Position numbers and translations under genes: made by a program. Shown piece after piece: positions 27,723-35,885 of a stretch of DNA of 43,480 bases; the stretch's first letter is position 1; each line of letters begins with the position of its first letter. The notes under the pieces were generated by a model. The model worked only from the letters and a program-made list of their open reading frames with translations. It made no database searches and had not been told where the DNA came from. The DNA comes from Chitinophagaceae bacterium (GTDB lineage: Bacteria > Bacteroidota > Bacteroidia > Chitinophagales > Chitinophagaceae): the NCBI GenBank assembly GCA_024643655.1, contig JAHEMM010000015.1, forward strand, positions 1 through 43,480, read 5' to 3'.

Positions 27723-28578
27723 TTTCATAGAGGCAATCATTCAGGCTGTCCTCCCAATTTTTAAATTGAACGCCATAATGCTGCTGAATTTTTCTTTTCT
27801 CCAAAACTGACCATGCTGGTCTAATTGCTGGTGTTGGATATGACGAAGTTGATATTGGGTTTATTTTACAAGTTGCCCCAGACATTTTTTTAATTGCATT
27901 CGCAAAGTCAAACCAGCTGATCATACCTTCATTACTATAATGGTATATTCCTTCATACCATTGACCAGAAGCAATCAAACTCATAATTACATCAGCCAGA
28001 TCACCTGCGTTAGTTGGTGAACCAACCTGATCATTTACCACATTGATTTCATCCTTCTCCTGAAATAACCGCAACATGGTTTTTACAAAATTATTTCCGA
28101 AAGATGAATACACCCAGGATGTACGAATAATGATTGCATCAGAATTTACATCCATTGCCAACCTCTCTCCTTCTAGTTTCGATGCACCATAAACCGTTTG
28201 TGGATTTGTTTGATCATCGACTTTGTAAGGCTCTTTTGCATTGCCATCAAAAACATAGTCAGTAGAAATATGAAGAAATTTTATATTGTTATCCCGGCAG
28301 GAGGCGGCCAAAACACCTACAGCAGTTGCATTAATTTTATAAGCTAACTCTCTTTCTGACTCTGCTTTGTCTACCGCAGTGTATGCCGCACAGTTTATTA
28401 AAAAATCAAACCAGTTTGATTTCAGGTATTCTTTTATTCTTTCAGTATCATCAAGTGAAAATTGATCCTTGGTTAGAAAAGTAAAGGCATATTGAGGATA
28501 GCTATTGGATATTTTTTTTAATTCGCTTCCTAACTGTCCGTTTGCACCTGTAACCAATATTTTTGGAATAGAACTCAT
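27706..28578 (-). CDS. rfbD: dTDP-4-dehydrorhamnose reductase
   Basis: NAD(P)H-dependent short-chain reductase of 290 residues that makes dTDP-L-rhamnose from dTDP-4-keto-L-rhamnose, the last step of the pathway. The dinucleotide-binding motif GANGQLG is at 11-17, STDYVFDG at 104-111 is the RmlD hallmark, and the catalytic Tyr129-x3-Lys133 is in YGASK. It is the last gene of a four-gene minus-strand operon, three bases after rfbC. Its stop codon sits inside the terminator hairpin of the convergent tRNA-Gln unit. rfbA and rfbB are not in the window and must be elsewhere if dTDP-rhamnose is made. Confidence 0.94.
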   Translation of the reverse strand: MSSIPKILVTGANGQLGSELKKISNSYPQYAFTFLTKDQFSLDDTERIKEYLKSNWFDFLINCAAYTAVDKAESERELAYKINATAVGVLAASCRDNNIKFLHISTDYVFDGNAKEPYKVDDQTNPQTVYGASKLEGERLAMDVNSDAIIIRTSWVYSSFGNNFVKTMLRLFQEKDEINVVNDQVGSPTNAGDLADVIMSLIASGQWYEGIYHYSNEGMISWFDFANAIKKMSGATCKINPISTSSYPTPAIRPAWSVLEKRKIQQHYGVQFKNWEDSLNDCLYEIKNPE

Positions 28579-28581
28579 TCT

Positions 28582-29136
28582 TTAAAATACGAAACTATTT
28601 CGGCAATCAGCCAAGGTTGGCAAAACTTTATCTTTTTCTGAAACCACAGCATCAGTCTCTGGTATTCGCCAATCAATAGCCAAAGCCGGATCGCTATAGA
28701 TTATCCCTCCTTCGCTTTCCTTATTATAAAAATTATCGCATTTATACAATACTTCTGCTTTTTCACTTAAAACAGAAAAACCATGTGCAAATCCTTTGGG
28801 AATAAATAATTGTCGCTTATTTTTTGCAGAAAGCACTTTCGAATAACTTTTTCCATACGTTGGAGAAGCCTTTCGGATATCAACTACTACATCTAAAATC
28901 TTACCCCTTAGAACCCTTACAAGTTTCGTTTGATCGTATGGAGGAAGTTGATAGTGCAATCCTCTTATAACACCATAAGATGAAGATGACTGATTATCCT
29001 GCACCCATCGGATATCAAATCCCTCCTGCATAAACTGCTGTTCATTGTAAGCTTCAAAAAAGTAGCCTCGGCTATCTTCAAATACAGTTGGTTCAAAAAC
29101 CATTAATCCGGGAAAATCTGTCTTTATAAACGGCAT
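28582..29136 (-). CDS. rfbC: dTDP-4-dehydrorhamnose 3,5-epimerase
   Basis: A 184-residue cupin-fold epimerase that inverts C3 and C5 of dTDP-4-keto-6-deoxy-glucose in L-rhamnose synthesis. The family marks FEDSRGYFFEAYN at 19-31, RGLHYQL with catalytic His61, RVLRGKILDVVVDIR at 74-88 and IPKGFAHGFSVLSE at 111-124 are all present. The length is normal. It is coupled to its neighbours: one base follows the dehydrogenase stop and three bases precede the rfbD start. The rfbC-rfbD order is common in surface-polysaccharide loci. Confidence 0.95.
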   Translation of the reverse strand: MPFIKTDFPGLMVFEPTVFEDSRGYFFEAYNEQQFMQEGFDIRWVQDNQSSSSYGVIRGLHYQLPPYDQTKLVRVLRGKILDVVVDIRKASPTYGKSYSKVLSAKNKRQLFIPKGFAHGFSVLSEKAEVLYKCDNFYNKESEGGIIYSDPALAIDWRIPETDAVVSEKDKVLPTLADCRNSFVF

Positions 29137-29137
29137 A

Positions 29138-30427
29138 TTATAAACTCCAATAAGTTCTGTTATTAATTTTATTTCTATACATCCCTTTCAGGTCTGCAAT
29201 CATTCCATGCTCTTTTGTAATACTTGCATAATAAGTATTATCTAATTTTTGATATTCATTATGTGGAACAGTTACTATTACTACATCATAATCATTTGCA
29301 ATATTTTTCGTTAATCCAAAACCATATTCGTGAAGCAATTCATCAGAATCTGCATAAGGGTCTTCTACATCTACATTTACATAATAAGACTTCAGTGCTT
29401 TTACAACATCGGCCACTTTTGAATTACGAATGTCACTAACATTCTCTTTGAAAGTAGCTCCTTTCACTAACACTTTTGCCGATTTAACATCCCCGGAATT
29501 TTTGATAATGTGCTGTACAACGCTTTTGGCAACATACTTTGCCATATTATCATTGATATTTCGGCCTGCTAAAATGACTTCTGCATCATATCCTAATTCA
29601 CTTGCTTTATAAGTAAGATAATAAGGATCAACTCCAATACAATGTCCGCCAACTAAACCTGGTTGAAATTTTAAAAAATTCCATTTAGTACCTGCCGCTT
29701 CCAATACTTCAAAAGTATTTATATTCATCATATTGAAAATAATCGAAAGCTCATTCATTAACGCTATGTTCAGATCCCGTTGTGTATTCTCAATAATCTT
29801 AGCAGCTTCTGCCACTTTAATAGAAGATGCTCTGTGTACACCTGCCTTTACTACCAGTTCATATACTTTTGCTATTTCTTCAAGCGACTCGGCATCACAC
29901 CCAGAAACTACTTTTATAATTGAAGAAATTGTATGCTGCTTATCCCCAGGATTAATTCTTTCTGGCGAATAACCAGATTTAAAATCGACCTTATCTTTTA
30001 ACCCTGATAATTTCTCAATAACTGGCAAACAATCCTCTTCTGTACAACCTGGATACACTGTTGATTCGAAAACAACATAGTCTCCCTTTTTAATAACCTT
30101 ACCAATAGTTTCTGATGCTTTTTGAACAGGAGTAAGATCTGGGACATTATGTTCATCCACAGGCGTGGGAACTGCCACTATATAAAATTTTGCTTCTTTT
30201 AATACTTCTAATGAGTCTGTAAATATTATATCACATCCGTCGAAATCCTCTTTTACTAATTCATTGCTTGGATCTACACAATTCTTCATCATTTCAACCC
30301 TCTTTGGATTGATATCAAATCCTATAACTGAAATTTGTTTTGCAAACTCCAGTGCAATAGGCAAACCCACATAGCCCAATCCAATTACAGCTAACTTTTC
30401 TTTTCGATCAATTAATTCCTGATACAT
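29138..30427 (-). CDS. Nucleotide-sugar dehydrogenase, TviB/WbpO-like
   Basis: A 429-residue UDP-sugar 6-dehydrogenase that oxidises UDP-GlcNAc or UDP-GalNAc at C6 to the uronic acid, using two NAD+. The NAD-binding GLGYVG is at 16-21, ESTVYPGCTEEDC at 121-133 and ENTQRDLNIALMNEL at 213-227. The catalytic Cys263 is in GGHCIGVDPYYL. These blocks follow Salmonella TviB and Pseudomonas WbpO very closely, more so than UDP-glucose dehydrogenase, so an N-acetyl-hexosaminuronate product is likely. Which epimer is made cannot be decided here. It lies 13 bases after the aminotransferase and one base before rfbC in one operon. Confidence 0.92.
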   Translation of the reverse strand: MYQELIDRKEKLAVIGLGYVGLPIALEFAKQISVIGFDINPKRVEMMKNCVDPSNELVKEDFDGCDIIFTDSLEVLKEAKFYIVAVPTPVDEHNVPDLTPVQKASETIGKVIKKGDYVVFESTVYPGCTEEDCLPVIEKLSGLKDKVDFKSGYSPERINPGDKQHTISSIIKVVSGCDAESLEEIAKVYELVVKAGVHRASSIKVAEAAKIIENTQRDLNIALMNELSIIFNMMNINTFEVLEAAGTKWNFLKFQPGLVGGHCIGVDPYYLTYKASELGYDAEVILAGRNINDNMAKYVAKSVVQHIIKNSGDVKSAKVLVKGATFKENVSDIRNSKVADVVKALKSYYVNVDVEDPYADSDELLHEYGFGLTKNIANDYDVVIVTVPHNEYQKLDNTYYASITKEHGMIADLKGMYRNKINNRTYWSL

Positions 30428-30440
30428 ATTTTCAACTTAA

Positions 30441-31571
30441 TTATTTATTTACAAACTCTAATACTTTTGAAGTAATGAACTGTAATTGTTCTTCGTCCAG
30501 TTCGGAATGAATAGGCAACGAGATAACTTTTTCTGTCAGCATATCTGTTACAGGCATATTCAGTGAAGCTGTATTGAATTGTTCGAACATCTTTTGTTTA
30601 TGCCCTGGCACAGGATAATAAATCATTGAAGGGATATTGTTAGACGCCAAAAAATCCTTTAATCCATTTCGATCTACTCCAGTCAATTGTAAAGTGTATT
30701 GATGGAAAACATGAAATGAATTAACCGCCCTGAAAGGAGTTTTAATATTTGGATGATTTGCAAATGCATTGTCGTAGTAATCTGCCGCTTTTCGTCTTCT
30801 AGCATTATATTCATCCAGATGCTTTAGTTTAATATCGAGGACTGCAGCTTGAATAGAATCTAAACGGCTATTGCATCCAACTACATCATGATAATATTGC
30901 TTACTTTGTCCATGATTGGCTATCATTAATAATCTTGTAGCCAATTTTTCATCACTTGTAAAAATGGCACCGCCATCTCCAAAGCCCCCTAAGTTTTTAG
31001 ACGGATAAAAAGAAGTAGTTCCAATATGCCCAATTGTACCCGTTTTCTTTTTTGTACCATCAGAAAAAGTGTATTCACATCCGATAGCCTGTGCATTATC
31101 TTCAATTACATACAAATTATGCTTTTCTGCAATTGCCATTATCGCTTCCATAGCAGCTGCGTGACCATAAAGATGCACTGGAACAATTGCTTTTGTTTTT
31201 GGTGAAATTGCTTTTTCAATAGCAGCAGGATCTATACAAAATGTAGCTGGGTCCACTTCTACAAACACAGGCGTTAAATTCAATAAAGCAATTACTTCTG
31301 TAGTTGCTATATAAGTAAAAGAAGGCGTAATAACTTCATCTCCGGGTTTTAGCCCTAATGCCATTAATGCAATTTGAATGGCATCGGTGCCATTTGCACA
31401 AGGAATTGTGTAATTTGAACCAATATATTTATTAAGATTTACTGTGAAATCCTTAACAGCTTTACCATTAATGAAAGCAGAGCTTTCCATTACTTCAATA
31501 ACGGCACTATCCACTTCTTGTTTTATTTTCTGGTACTGTGTTTTTGTATCTACCATTTGGATAACCCGCAT
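30441..31571 (-). CDS. DegT/DnrJ/EryC1 sugar aminotransferase, WbpE-like
   Basis: A 376-residue PLP-dependent sugar aminotransferase. The Schiff-base lysine is Lys192 in TSFYPSKNLGG. CANGTDAIQIALMALG at 58-73, GDEVITPSFTYIAT at 77-90, VIEDNAQAIG at 155-164 and NSRLDSIQAAVL are the family blocks and read much like Pseudomonas WbpE, which aminates C3 of UDP-GlcNAc-3-keto-uronate. With the TviB/WbpO-like dehydrogenase next to it, an amino-uronic acid sugar is a reasonable guess. The WbpB and WbpD partners are not in the window, so another 3- or 4-keto sugar remains possible. It is the first gene of the operon; a TATTTTTG box lies 21 bases before the ATG. An internal ATG at 31556 is an alternative start. 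Confidence 0.88.
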   Translation of the reverse strand: MRVIQMVDTKTQYQKIKQEVDSAVIEVMESSAFINGKAVKDFTVNLNKYIGSNYTIPCANGTDAIQIALMALGLKPGDEVITPSFTYIATTEVIALLNLTPVFVEVDPATFCIDPAAIEKAISPKTKAIVPVHLYGHAAAMEAIMAIAEKHNLYVIEDNAQAIGCEYTFSDGTKKKTGTIGHIGTTSFYPSKNLGGFGDGGAIFTSDEKLATRLLMIANHGQSKQYYHDVVGCNSRLDSIQAAVLDIKLKHLDEYNARRRKAADYYDNAFANHPNIKTPFRAVNSFHVFHQYTLQLTGVDRNGLKDFLASNNIPSMIYYPVPGHKQKMFEQFNTASLNMPVTDMLTEKVISLPIHSELDEEQLQFITSKVLEFVNK

Positions 31572-31592
31572 ATACCTTTCATTTTAGAGCCG

Positions 31593-31600
31593 CAAAAATA
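31593..31600 (-). promoter_or_regulatory. Candidate -7 box of the sugar-nucleotide operon (TATTTTTG)
   Basis: On the minus strand TATTTTTG matches TAnnTTTG exactly and ends 21 bases before the aminotransferase ATG. No TTG is visible at the usual -33 spacing. Confidence 0.5.
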
Positions 31601-31631
31601 GTAAAATAAGGGTAGTTTACCCGAATGCTTT

Positions 31632-31639
31632 TACATTTG
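31632..31639 (+). promoter_or_regulatory. Candidate -7 box of waaA (TACATTTG)
   Basis: TACATTTG fits TAnnTTTG and lies 22 bases before the TTG start of waaA, diverging from the operon promoter at 31593-31600. There is no clear -33 element. Confidence 0.45.
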
Positions 31640-31661
31640 CTGAATATTCAAAACCAGTCAT

Positions 31662-32930
31662 TTGTCATTATTCTTTTACAATATTTTTCTTTGGTTATTT
31701 AGCCTTACTGCCCGCTTAAAGGCAATCTTTAATCAAAAGGCCAAAAAGTGGGTATCTGGACGAAAAGAAATTTTCAGCAGATTGGAAAAAGCAATTCCCG
31801 TAGATACAAAAAATATATGGTTCCATTGTGCTTCATTAGGTGAATTTGAACAAGGCCGACCTGTAATTGAAAAAATAAGATCAGAATACAAAGAGTATAA
31901 AATTCTTATTACTTTTTTCTCCCCATCAGGATACGAAGTACAGAAAAACTATGCCGATGCAGATTGGGTTTTTTATTTACCTCTTGATGGGCCAGGCAAT
32001 GCGAAAAAATTTATTGAAATAGTACAGCCCAAGCTTGTTGTTTTTGTTAAATACGAATATTGGTACTATTATCTCAAAGAAATAAAAGCACAAAAGATTC
32101 CACTATTATTGATTTCAGCATTATTTAGAAAAAATATGGTCTTTTTTAAATGGTATGGAAGTATTTATAGAAAGATGCTAACCCAATTCAATCATCTTTT
32201 TGTTCAAGACCATGAATCAAAAAAACTGATAGACAATATTGTCCTTCCAGAAAATTGTACAGTATCAGGTGATACTAGATATGACAGGGTTATTGAAATA
32301 GCCAATTCATTCAAAGAAATTCCAGAAGTTGAAAAATTTCTTAACGAAAAAAAATCCATAGTTGCTGGAAGTACATGGCCCGAAGATGAAATTGTTTTAC
32401 AAAGATTAATTTCAAAAATCAATAATCCTGAATTAAAACTAATTATTGCTCCACATGAAGTAAATGAAAATCATATCAAAGAAATAGAATTGTTATTTCC
32501 AGCTTCAATTCGTTTCTCTCAATTAAATAATTCAAATTATCCACAGCTAAATATTCTAATTATTGATAATATTGGTTTGTTATCACAACTTTATAAATAT
32601 GCTACTATTACATATGTAGGAGGAGGCTTGAAACCATCAGGTGTTCATAATGTATTAGAAGCTGCTGTATATGGTAAACCAGTATTATTCGGTTCCTTCT
32701 ATCAGCAATATGCAGAAGCAATTGAACTAGTAAAAGCAGAAGGCGGATTACCTTTCAATAATGATCAAAAAGATGGCATAATGCTGGCTGAGCTAGTAGA
32801 AGCTCTATTAATAAATAAGGAAGAATATGAATACAGGTGTAATGCGTCAAGAACTTTTGTAGATGCAAACAAAGGTGCTACAAAAAAAATAATAACTTAC
32901 ATTCAGGAAAATCGTCTTTTAACCAACTGA
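31662..32930 (+). CDS. waaA: 3-deoxy-D-manno-octulosonic acid (Kdo) transferase
   Basis: GT30 glycosyltransferase of 422 residues that adds Kdo from CMP-Kdo to lipid A precursor at the inner membrane, founding the LPS core. An N-terminal hydrophobic anchor (about 1-20) is followed by the hallmark CASLGEFEQGRPVIE at 56-70 with the catalytic Glu61. Later blocks are SGDTRYDRV, VAGSTWPEDE and the C-terminal TYVGGGLKPSGVHNVLEAA, all typical of KdtA. The start is TTG: the frame has a stop at 31641 and no ATG between, and the next Met is far inside the conserved region. It is divergent from the sugar-nucleotide operon. Its last 28 bases overlap the convergent unknown gene. Confidence 0.93.
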   Translation: MSLFFYNIFLWLFSLTARLKAIFNQKAKKWVSGRKEIFSRLEKAIPVDTKNIWFHCASLGEFEQGRPVIEKIRSEYKEYKILITFFSPSGYEVQKNYADADWVFYLPLDGPGNAKKFIEIVQPKLVVFVKYEYWYYYLKEIKAQKIPLLLISALFRKNMVFFKWYGSIYRKMLTQFNHLFVQDHESKKLIDNIVLPENCTVSGDTRYDRVIEIANSFKEIPEVEKFLNEKKSIVAGSTWPEDEIVLQRLISKINNPELKLIIAPHEVNENHIKEIELLFPASIRFSQLNNSNYPQLNILIIDNIGLLSQLYKYATITYVGGGLKPSGVHNVLEAAVYGKPVLFGSFYQQYAEAIELVKAEGGLPFNNDQKDGIMLAELVEALLINKEEYEYRCNASRTFVDANKGATKKIITYIQENRLLTN

Positions 32931-33598
32931 TCAAATAGTTGAACTGTTACATTATCGTTTGCCCAACCTAACTTTACTTTTAATTCTCTTGTGATCCAGT
33001 ATTCTGCCTCAGGATAAATACTAAAACTGTTAATCGTTTTAATACATCGCTCATACATATTTTCATCGCCCCGGAAAAGTTCGTTGATGAATAGGAACCG
33101 ATCATTGATACCAACTGCCTTTCTAAGATCTTTTACAGGTGTTTCTTTTAATCGTTCTACAATCTCCGGCTTTATTTGCTTTAATCGATCATTTAATGAT
33201 GTTTCCAGTACTCCAGCGTCGTTAATTTCTTTTGGCTGATGTGAAAGTGTAGGAATCTCTTTCATAGGATCAAATAACATATCCAATTGTCCGTTTTTCT
33301 GAAGAATAGAAACAGAATCTTCCTCTACCAATAAAGTTTCCTTTACTTCTTTTGTTGATGTATTTTTTTCTGCAGGCTTTGGTGCATATTTCTCATATTT
33401 TGTTTCAATTTGATTGGAAAAGTTTGCCCCTGGTAATACAACTGCAACTTTCGGCGTACCGAGGCTTTGCTGATTCGTTGCATTTAATTTTGTAAGCTCA
33501 AATTGCAATAACTGAACAGTTCCCAATAACAAGCCAGAATCTACCTGCTTATCAAACTGTTCTTTTAATTTATTTATTAGATTTTCAATTCGTTCCAT
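32903..33598 (-). CDS. Conserved-looking cytoplasmic protein of unknown function
   Basis: A 231-residue soluble protein, not assigned to a named family. The N-terminal part (1-45, MERIENLINKLKEQFD...) is predicted alpha-helical with heptad character. Residues 60-130 are low in hydrophobics and probably disordered. The C-terminal third (about 150-231) is compact and looks structured, with AVGINDRFLFINELFRGDE then YERCIKTINSF and YWITRELKVKLGW. I recall this C-terminal pattern in hypothetical proteins of Bacteroidota, but no function. No signal peptide or membrane helix is seen. It is convergent with waaA (28-base overlap) and divergent from tdk across 96 bases. Confidence 0.75.
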   Translation of the reverse strand: MERIENLINKLKEQFDKQVDSGLLLGTVQLLQFELTKLNATNQQSLGTPKVAVVLPGANFSNQIETKYEKYAPKPAEKNTSTKEVKETLLVEEDSVSILQKNGQLDMLFDPMKEIPTLSHQPKEINDAGVLETSLNDRLKQIKPEIVERLKETPVKDLRKAVGINDRFLFINELFRGDENMYERCIKTINSFSIYPEAEYWITRELKVKLGWANDNVTVQLFDQLVKRRFS

Positions 33599-33694
33599 TG
33601 ATTTATATTTACGGCCTGCATTTATAGACTTTTTAAAGTTACAAACTGTTTGCCAAAAAAATCAAATACTCGACACTCATAACAAATCTTAACA

Positions 33695-34261
33695 ATGTTT
33701 ATTGAACCTAATACCAGCGGCGAACGCAGAGGAAGTATAGAAGTAATATGTGGCTCTATGTTTAGTGGTAAAACAGAAGAGTTAATTAGAAGATTAAAAA
33801 GAGTAAAAATTGCCAATCTAAAAGTAGAAATTTTCAAACCTTCTATTGATACAAGATACGACGAGGAGAAAATCGTTTCACATGATGCTTCTGCTATACA
33901 ATCCACCCCTATAGATAATTCTCAAAAGATATTATTAATGGCCGGGGATGTAGATGTCATCGGAATCGATGAAGCTCAATTTTTTGATAATGAAATCGCC
34001 AATGTGTGTGATGAACTAGCTTTTAGGGGAATACGGGTAATTGTTGCCGGACTTGATATGGACTATTTAGGTAATCCATTCGGACAAATGCCTTTTATTA
34101 TGGCCAAAGCAGATTATGTTACAAAGCTTCATGCAATTTGTCAACGATGTGGTAATATGGCAAATTATTCGTATCGAAAAATACCGAATGATGACCAGGT
34201 AATGCTTGGTGCAACAGATGTATATGAACCAAGATGCAGAAAATGTTATGATTCAAAATAA
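33695..34261 (+). CDS. tdk: Thymidine kinase
   Basis: Type II thymidine kinase of 188 residues that phosphorylates thymidine with ATP in nucleotide salvage. The P-loop GSMFSGKT is at 20-27. DEAQFF at 92-97 holds the catalytic-base Glu93. A zinc-binding pair of CxxC motifs is formed by Cys149/Cys152 and Cys181/Cys184. The lasso-like region around [11 protein letters not shown] binds the nucleoside. The length is normal. It is a single gene with a short A-rich leader. Only 97 bases separate it from the extended ccmB start. Confidence 0.96.
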   Translation: MFIEPNTSGERRGSIEVICGSMFSGKTEELIRRLKRVKIANLKVEIFKPSIDTRYDEEKIVSHDASAIQSTPIDNSQKILLMAGDVDVIGIDEAQFFDNEIANVCDELAFRGIRVIVAGLDMDYLGNPFGQMPFIMAKADYVTKLHAICQRCGNMANYSYRKIPNDDQVMLGATDVYEPRCRKCYDSK

Positions 34262-34325
34262 AAACCGGGAATCCATCCTTGTATAAAAGAGCTTAGCAAT
34301 TAATTTTCTAAACAATTGTAATCAG

Positions 34326-34333
34326 TATTTTCG
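34326..34333 (+). promoter_or_regulatory. Candidate -7 box upstream of ccmB (TATTTTCG)
   Basis: TATTTTCG departs from TAnnTTTG at one base. It lies 25 bases before the proposed ATT start at 34359 and would be oddly far (97 bases) from the first standard start codon, the GTG at 34431. Confidence 0.32.
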
Positions 34334-34358
34334 CAACAAATTTTAATTTATCACAGCC

Positions 34359-35006
34359 ATTCGTCACATATTTACTTTATTCCAAAAAGAGCTCTTACTT
34401 GAAATAAGGCAGCAATATAGCTTTTATGGAGTGCTGCTATATATAGGTGCTACTATTTTTGTGCTTTTCAATGCAATGGACAGCCCGGAAAGCAAAGTTT
34501 GGAATGGATTGTTTTGGGTAATTCAGTTATTTGTTTGTATTAATGCTGTTGCCAAAAGCTTTCTACAAGAAAGCCGGGGAAGAATGCTATATTTCTATTC
34601 AATTACCAGTCCCGCAAACTTTGTTTTAGCCAAGCTACTATTCAATTCATTGTTAATGTTGGCTATGAGTTTGCTTAGTTTACTTTTATTCAGTTTGTTC
34701 TTAGGTAATCCAATGCAGAAAGCAGGACAATTCATAGGACTTGTTTTATTGGGTGGGTGGAGCCTTAGTCTTGTATTTACATTTCTCGCTGCAATTGCAG
34801 CAAAAGCACAGCAAAATGCTGCAATTATGGCTGTTCTTGGATTTCCAATAATAATTCCGCAATTATTATTGTTAATGAAATTATCTAATGCTGCTTTTGC
34901 GCCATTACTAACTATTTCAATAACTACAGTTCTTTTATTAATAGCGCTGGATATAATGGTTATTCTACTTGCCGTTATTCTGTTTCCATTTCTTTGGAAA
35001 GATTAA
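34359..35006 (+). CDS. ccmB: Heme exporter permease CcmB, probable AUU start
   Basis: Membrane subunit of the CcmABC heme-handling ABC transporter used in cytochrome c maturation, about six helices. The first standard start codon in frame is the GTG at 34431 (191 residues), but that would remove a segment found in every CcmB. Upstream codons in the same frame read R-H-I-F-T-L-F-Q-K-E-L-L-L-E-I-R-Q-Q-Y, which matches the family N-terminus (charged amphipathic segment before helix 1). The frame stays open back to a TAA at 34344 without any ATG, GTG or TTG. ATT at 34359 sits where the initiator Met of relatives would be, giving 215 residues, the normal size. ATA at 34368 is an alternative. The ATPase ccmA is not in the window. 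Confidence 0.78.
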   Translation: MRHIFTLFQKELLLEIRQQYSFYGVLLYIGATIFVLFNAMDSPESKVWNGLFWVIQLFVCINAVAKSFLQESRGRMLYFYSITSPANFVLAKLLFNSLLMLAMSLLSLLLFSLFLGNPMQKAGQFIGLVLLGGWSLSLVFTFLAAIAAKAQQNAAIMAVLGFPIIIPQLLLLMKLSNAAFAPLLTISITTVLLLIALDIMVILLAVILFPFLWKD

Positions 35007-35098
35007 GCCTTTATTAAATAGTTTTTAGAAAAAGTAAAGAAAGCTTAGAAATTAAAAAATGCCATTCTTTTAATATAATCAATATAAATATTGATCTA

Positions 35099-35128
35099 TT
35101 GTATATAATCTTTTCCCCCTTATTTTTG
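35099..35128 (+). promoter_or_regulatory. Promoter of ccmC-ccmD
   Basis: TTG (35099-35101), a 19-base gap and TATTTTTG (35121-35128) fit the Bacteroidota promoter consensus. The ATG of ccmC follows 40 bases later. This gives ccmC-ccmD its own promoter inside the 162-base gap after ccmB. Confidence 0.65.
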
Positions 35129-35168
35129 CCATCATATTTATACAGCAGGTACTACAACCAGCCCCTAA

Positions 35169-35885
35169 ATGACAGAAGCAAAAAACTATATGTACAAATC
35201 CTGGTGGAAAATTACAGCTGTACTTCTACTCATTTATACATTTACAGCAGGTCTGCTATTAAAAGTTCCTGAGTTAGCACCTTTACAGGAAACCATTCGC
35301 AATTTATATTTTCATGTATGCATGTGGTTTGCAATGATGATATTATTTACTATTTCTGTTGTTAATGCAGTTCGTTATCTCAGAAACCTTGATATTAAAT
35401 ACGATATTTATGCAAGGCAATTCGCTATCATGGGAATTGTATTCGGCCTATTAGGATATATAACCGGAGCCATTTGGGCTTCCTATACCTGGGCAGACCC
35501 AAATACACCTGTTGGTGATTCATTTAGCAGTATAGCAAGAGATCCAAAATTGATTGGTGCCGCAATAGCATTGTTAGTTTATTTTGCATATCTCATTCTT
35601 AGAGATTCAGTTCAGGATATGGATAAAAAGGCAAGAATAAGTTCAGTATACAACATCTTTGCATACACGATGCTTTTTCCTGCCATATGGATTTTACCAA
35701 GAATTTTACCAAGCTTACATCCCGGAAATGAAGGTAATCCTGCGTTGGATGTAAAAAATGATATCAGTGGGAATATGCGGATGGTATTTTATCCGGCTGT
35801 GATTGGATGGACATTATTAGGAGTTTGGATTACTACTCTCAAAATCAGAATTAGTTTATTAAAAGAAAAAAAGTTGACACCATGA
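35169..35885 (+). CDS. ccmC: Cytochrome c maturation protein CcmC/CcsA family
   Basis: A 238-residue heme-handling membrane protein with six helices that presents heme to the maturation chaperone. A conserved external His lies in NLYFHVCMWFA and another in SLHPGNEGNP. The Trp-rich WWD loop, WGTWWVWDARLTS in E. coli CcmC, is here replaced by a longer segment (WASYTWADPNTPVGDSF, then IARDPKLIGAA). The Trp-rich part is reduced to W-x(4)-W and only the DPKL-like end is recognisable. A reduced WWD motif is in my recollection common in Bacteroidota, but the insertion looks long. Its stop overlaps the next start as ATGA, so the two are co-translated. Confidence 0.88.
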   Translation: MTEAKNYMYKSWWKITAVLLLIYTFTAGLLLKVPELAPLQETIRNLYFHVCMWFAMMILFTISVVNAVRYLRNLDIKYDIYARQFAIMGIVFGLLGYITGAIWASYTWADPNTPVGDSFSSIARDPKLIGAAIALLVYFAYLILRDSVQDMDKKARISSVYNIFAYTMLFPAIWILPRILPSLHPGNEGNPALDVKNDISGNMRMVFYPAVIGWTLLGVWITTLKIRISLLKEKKLTP

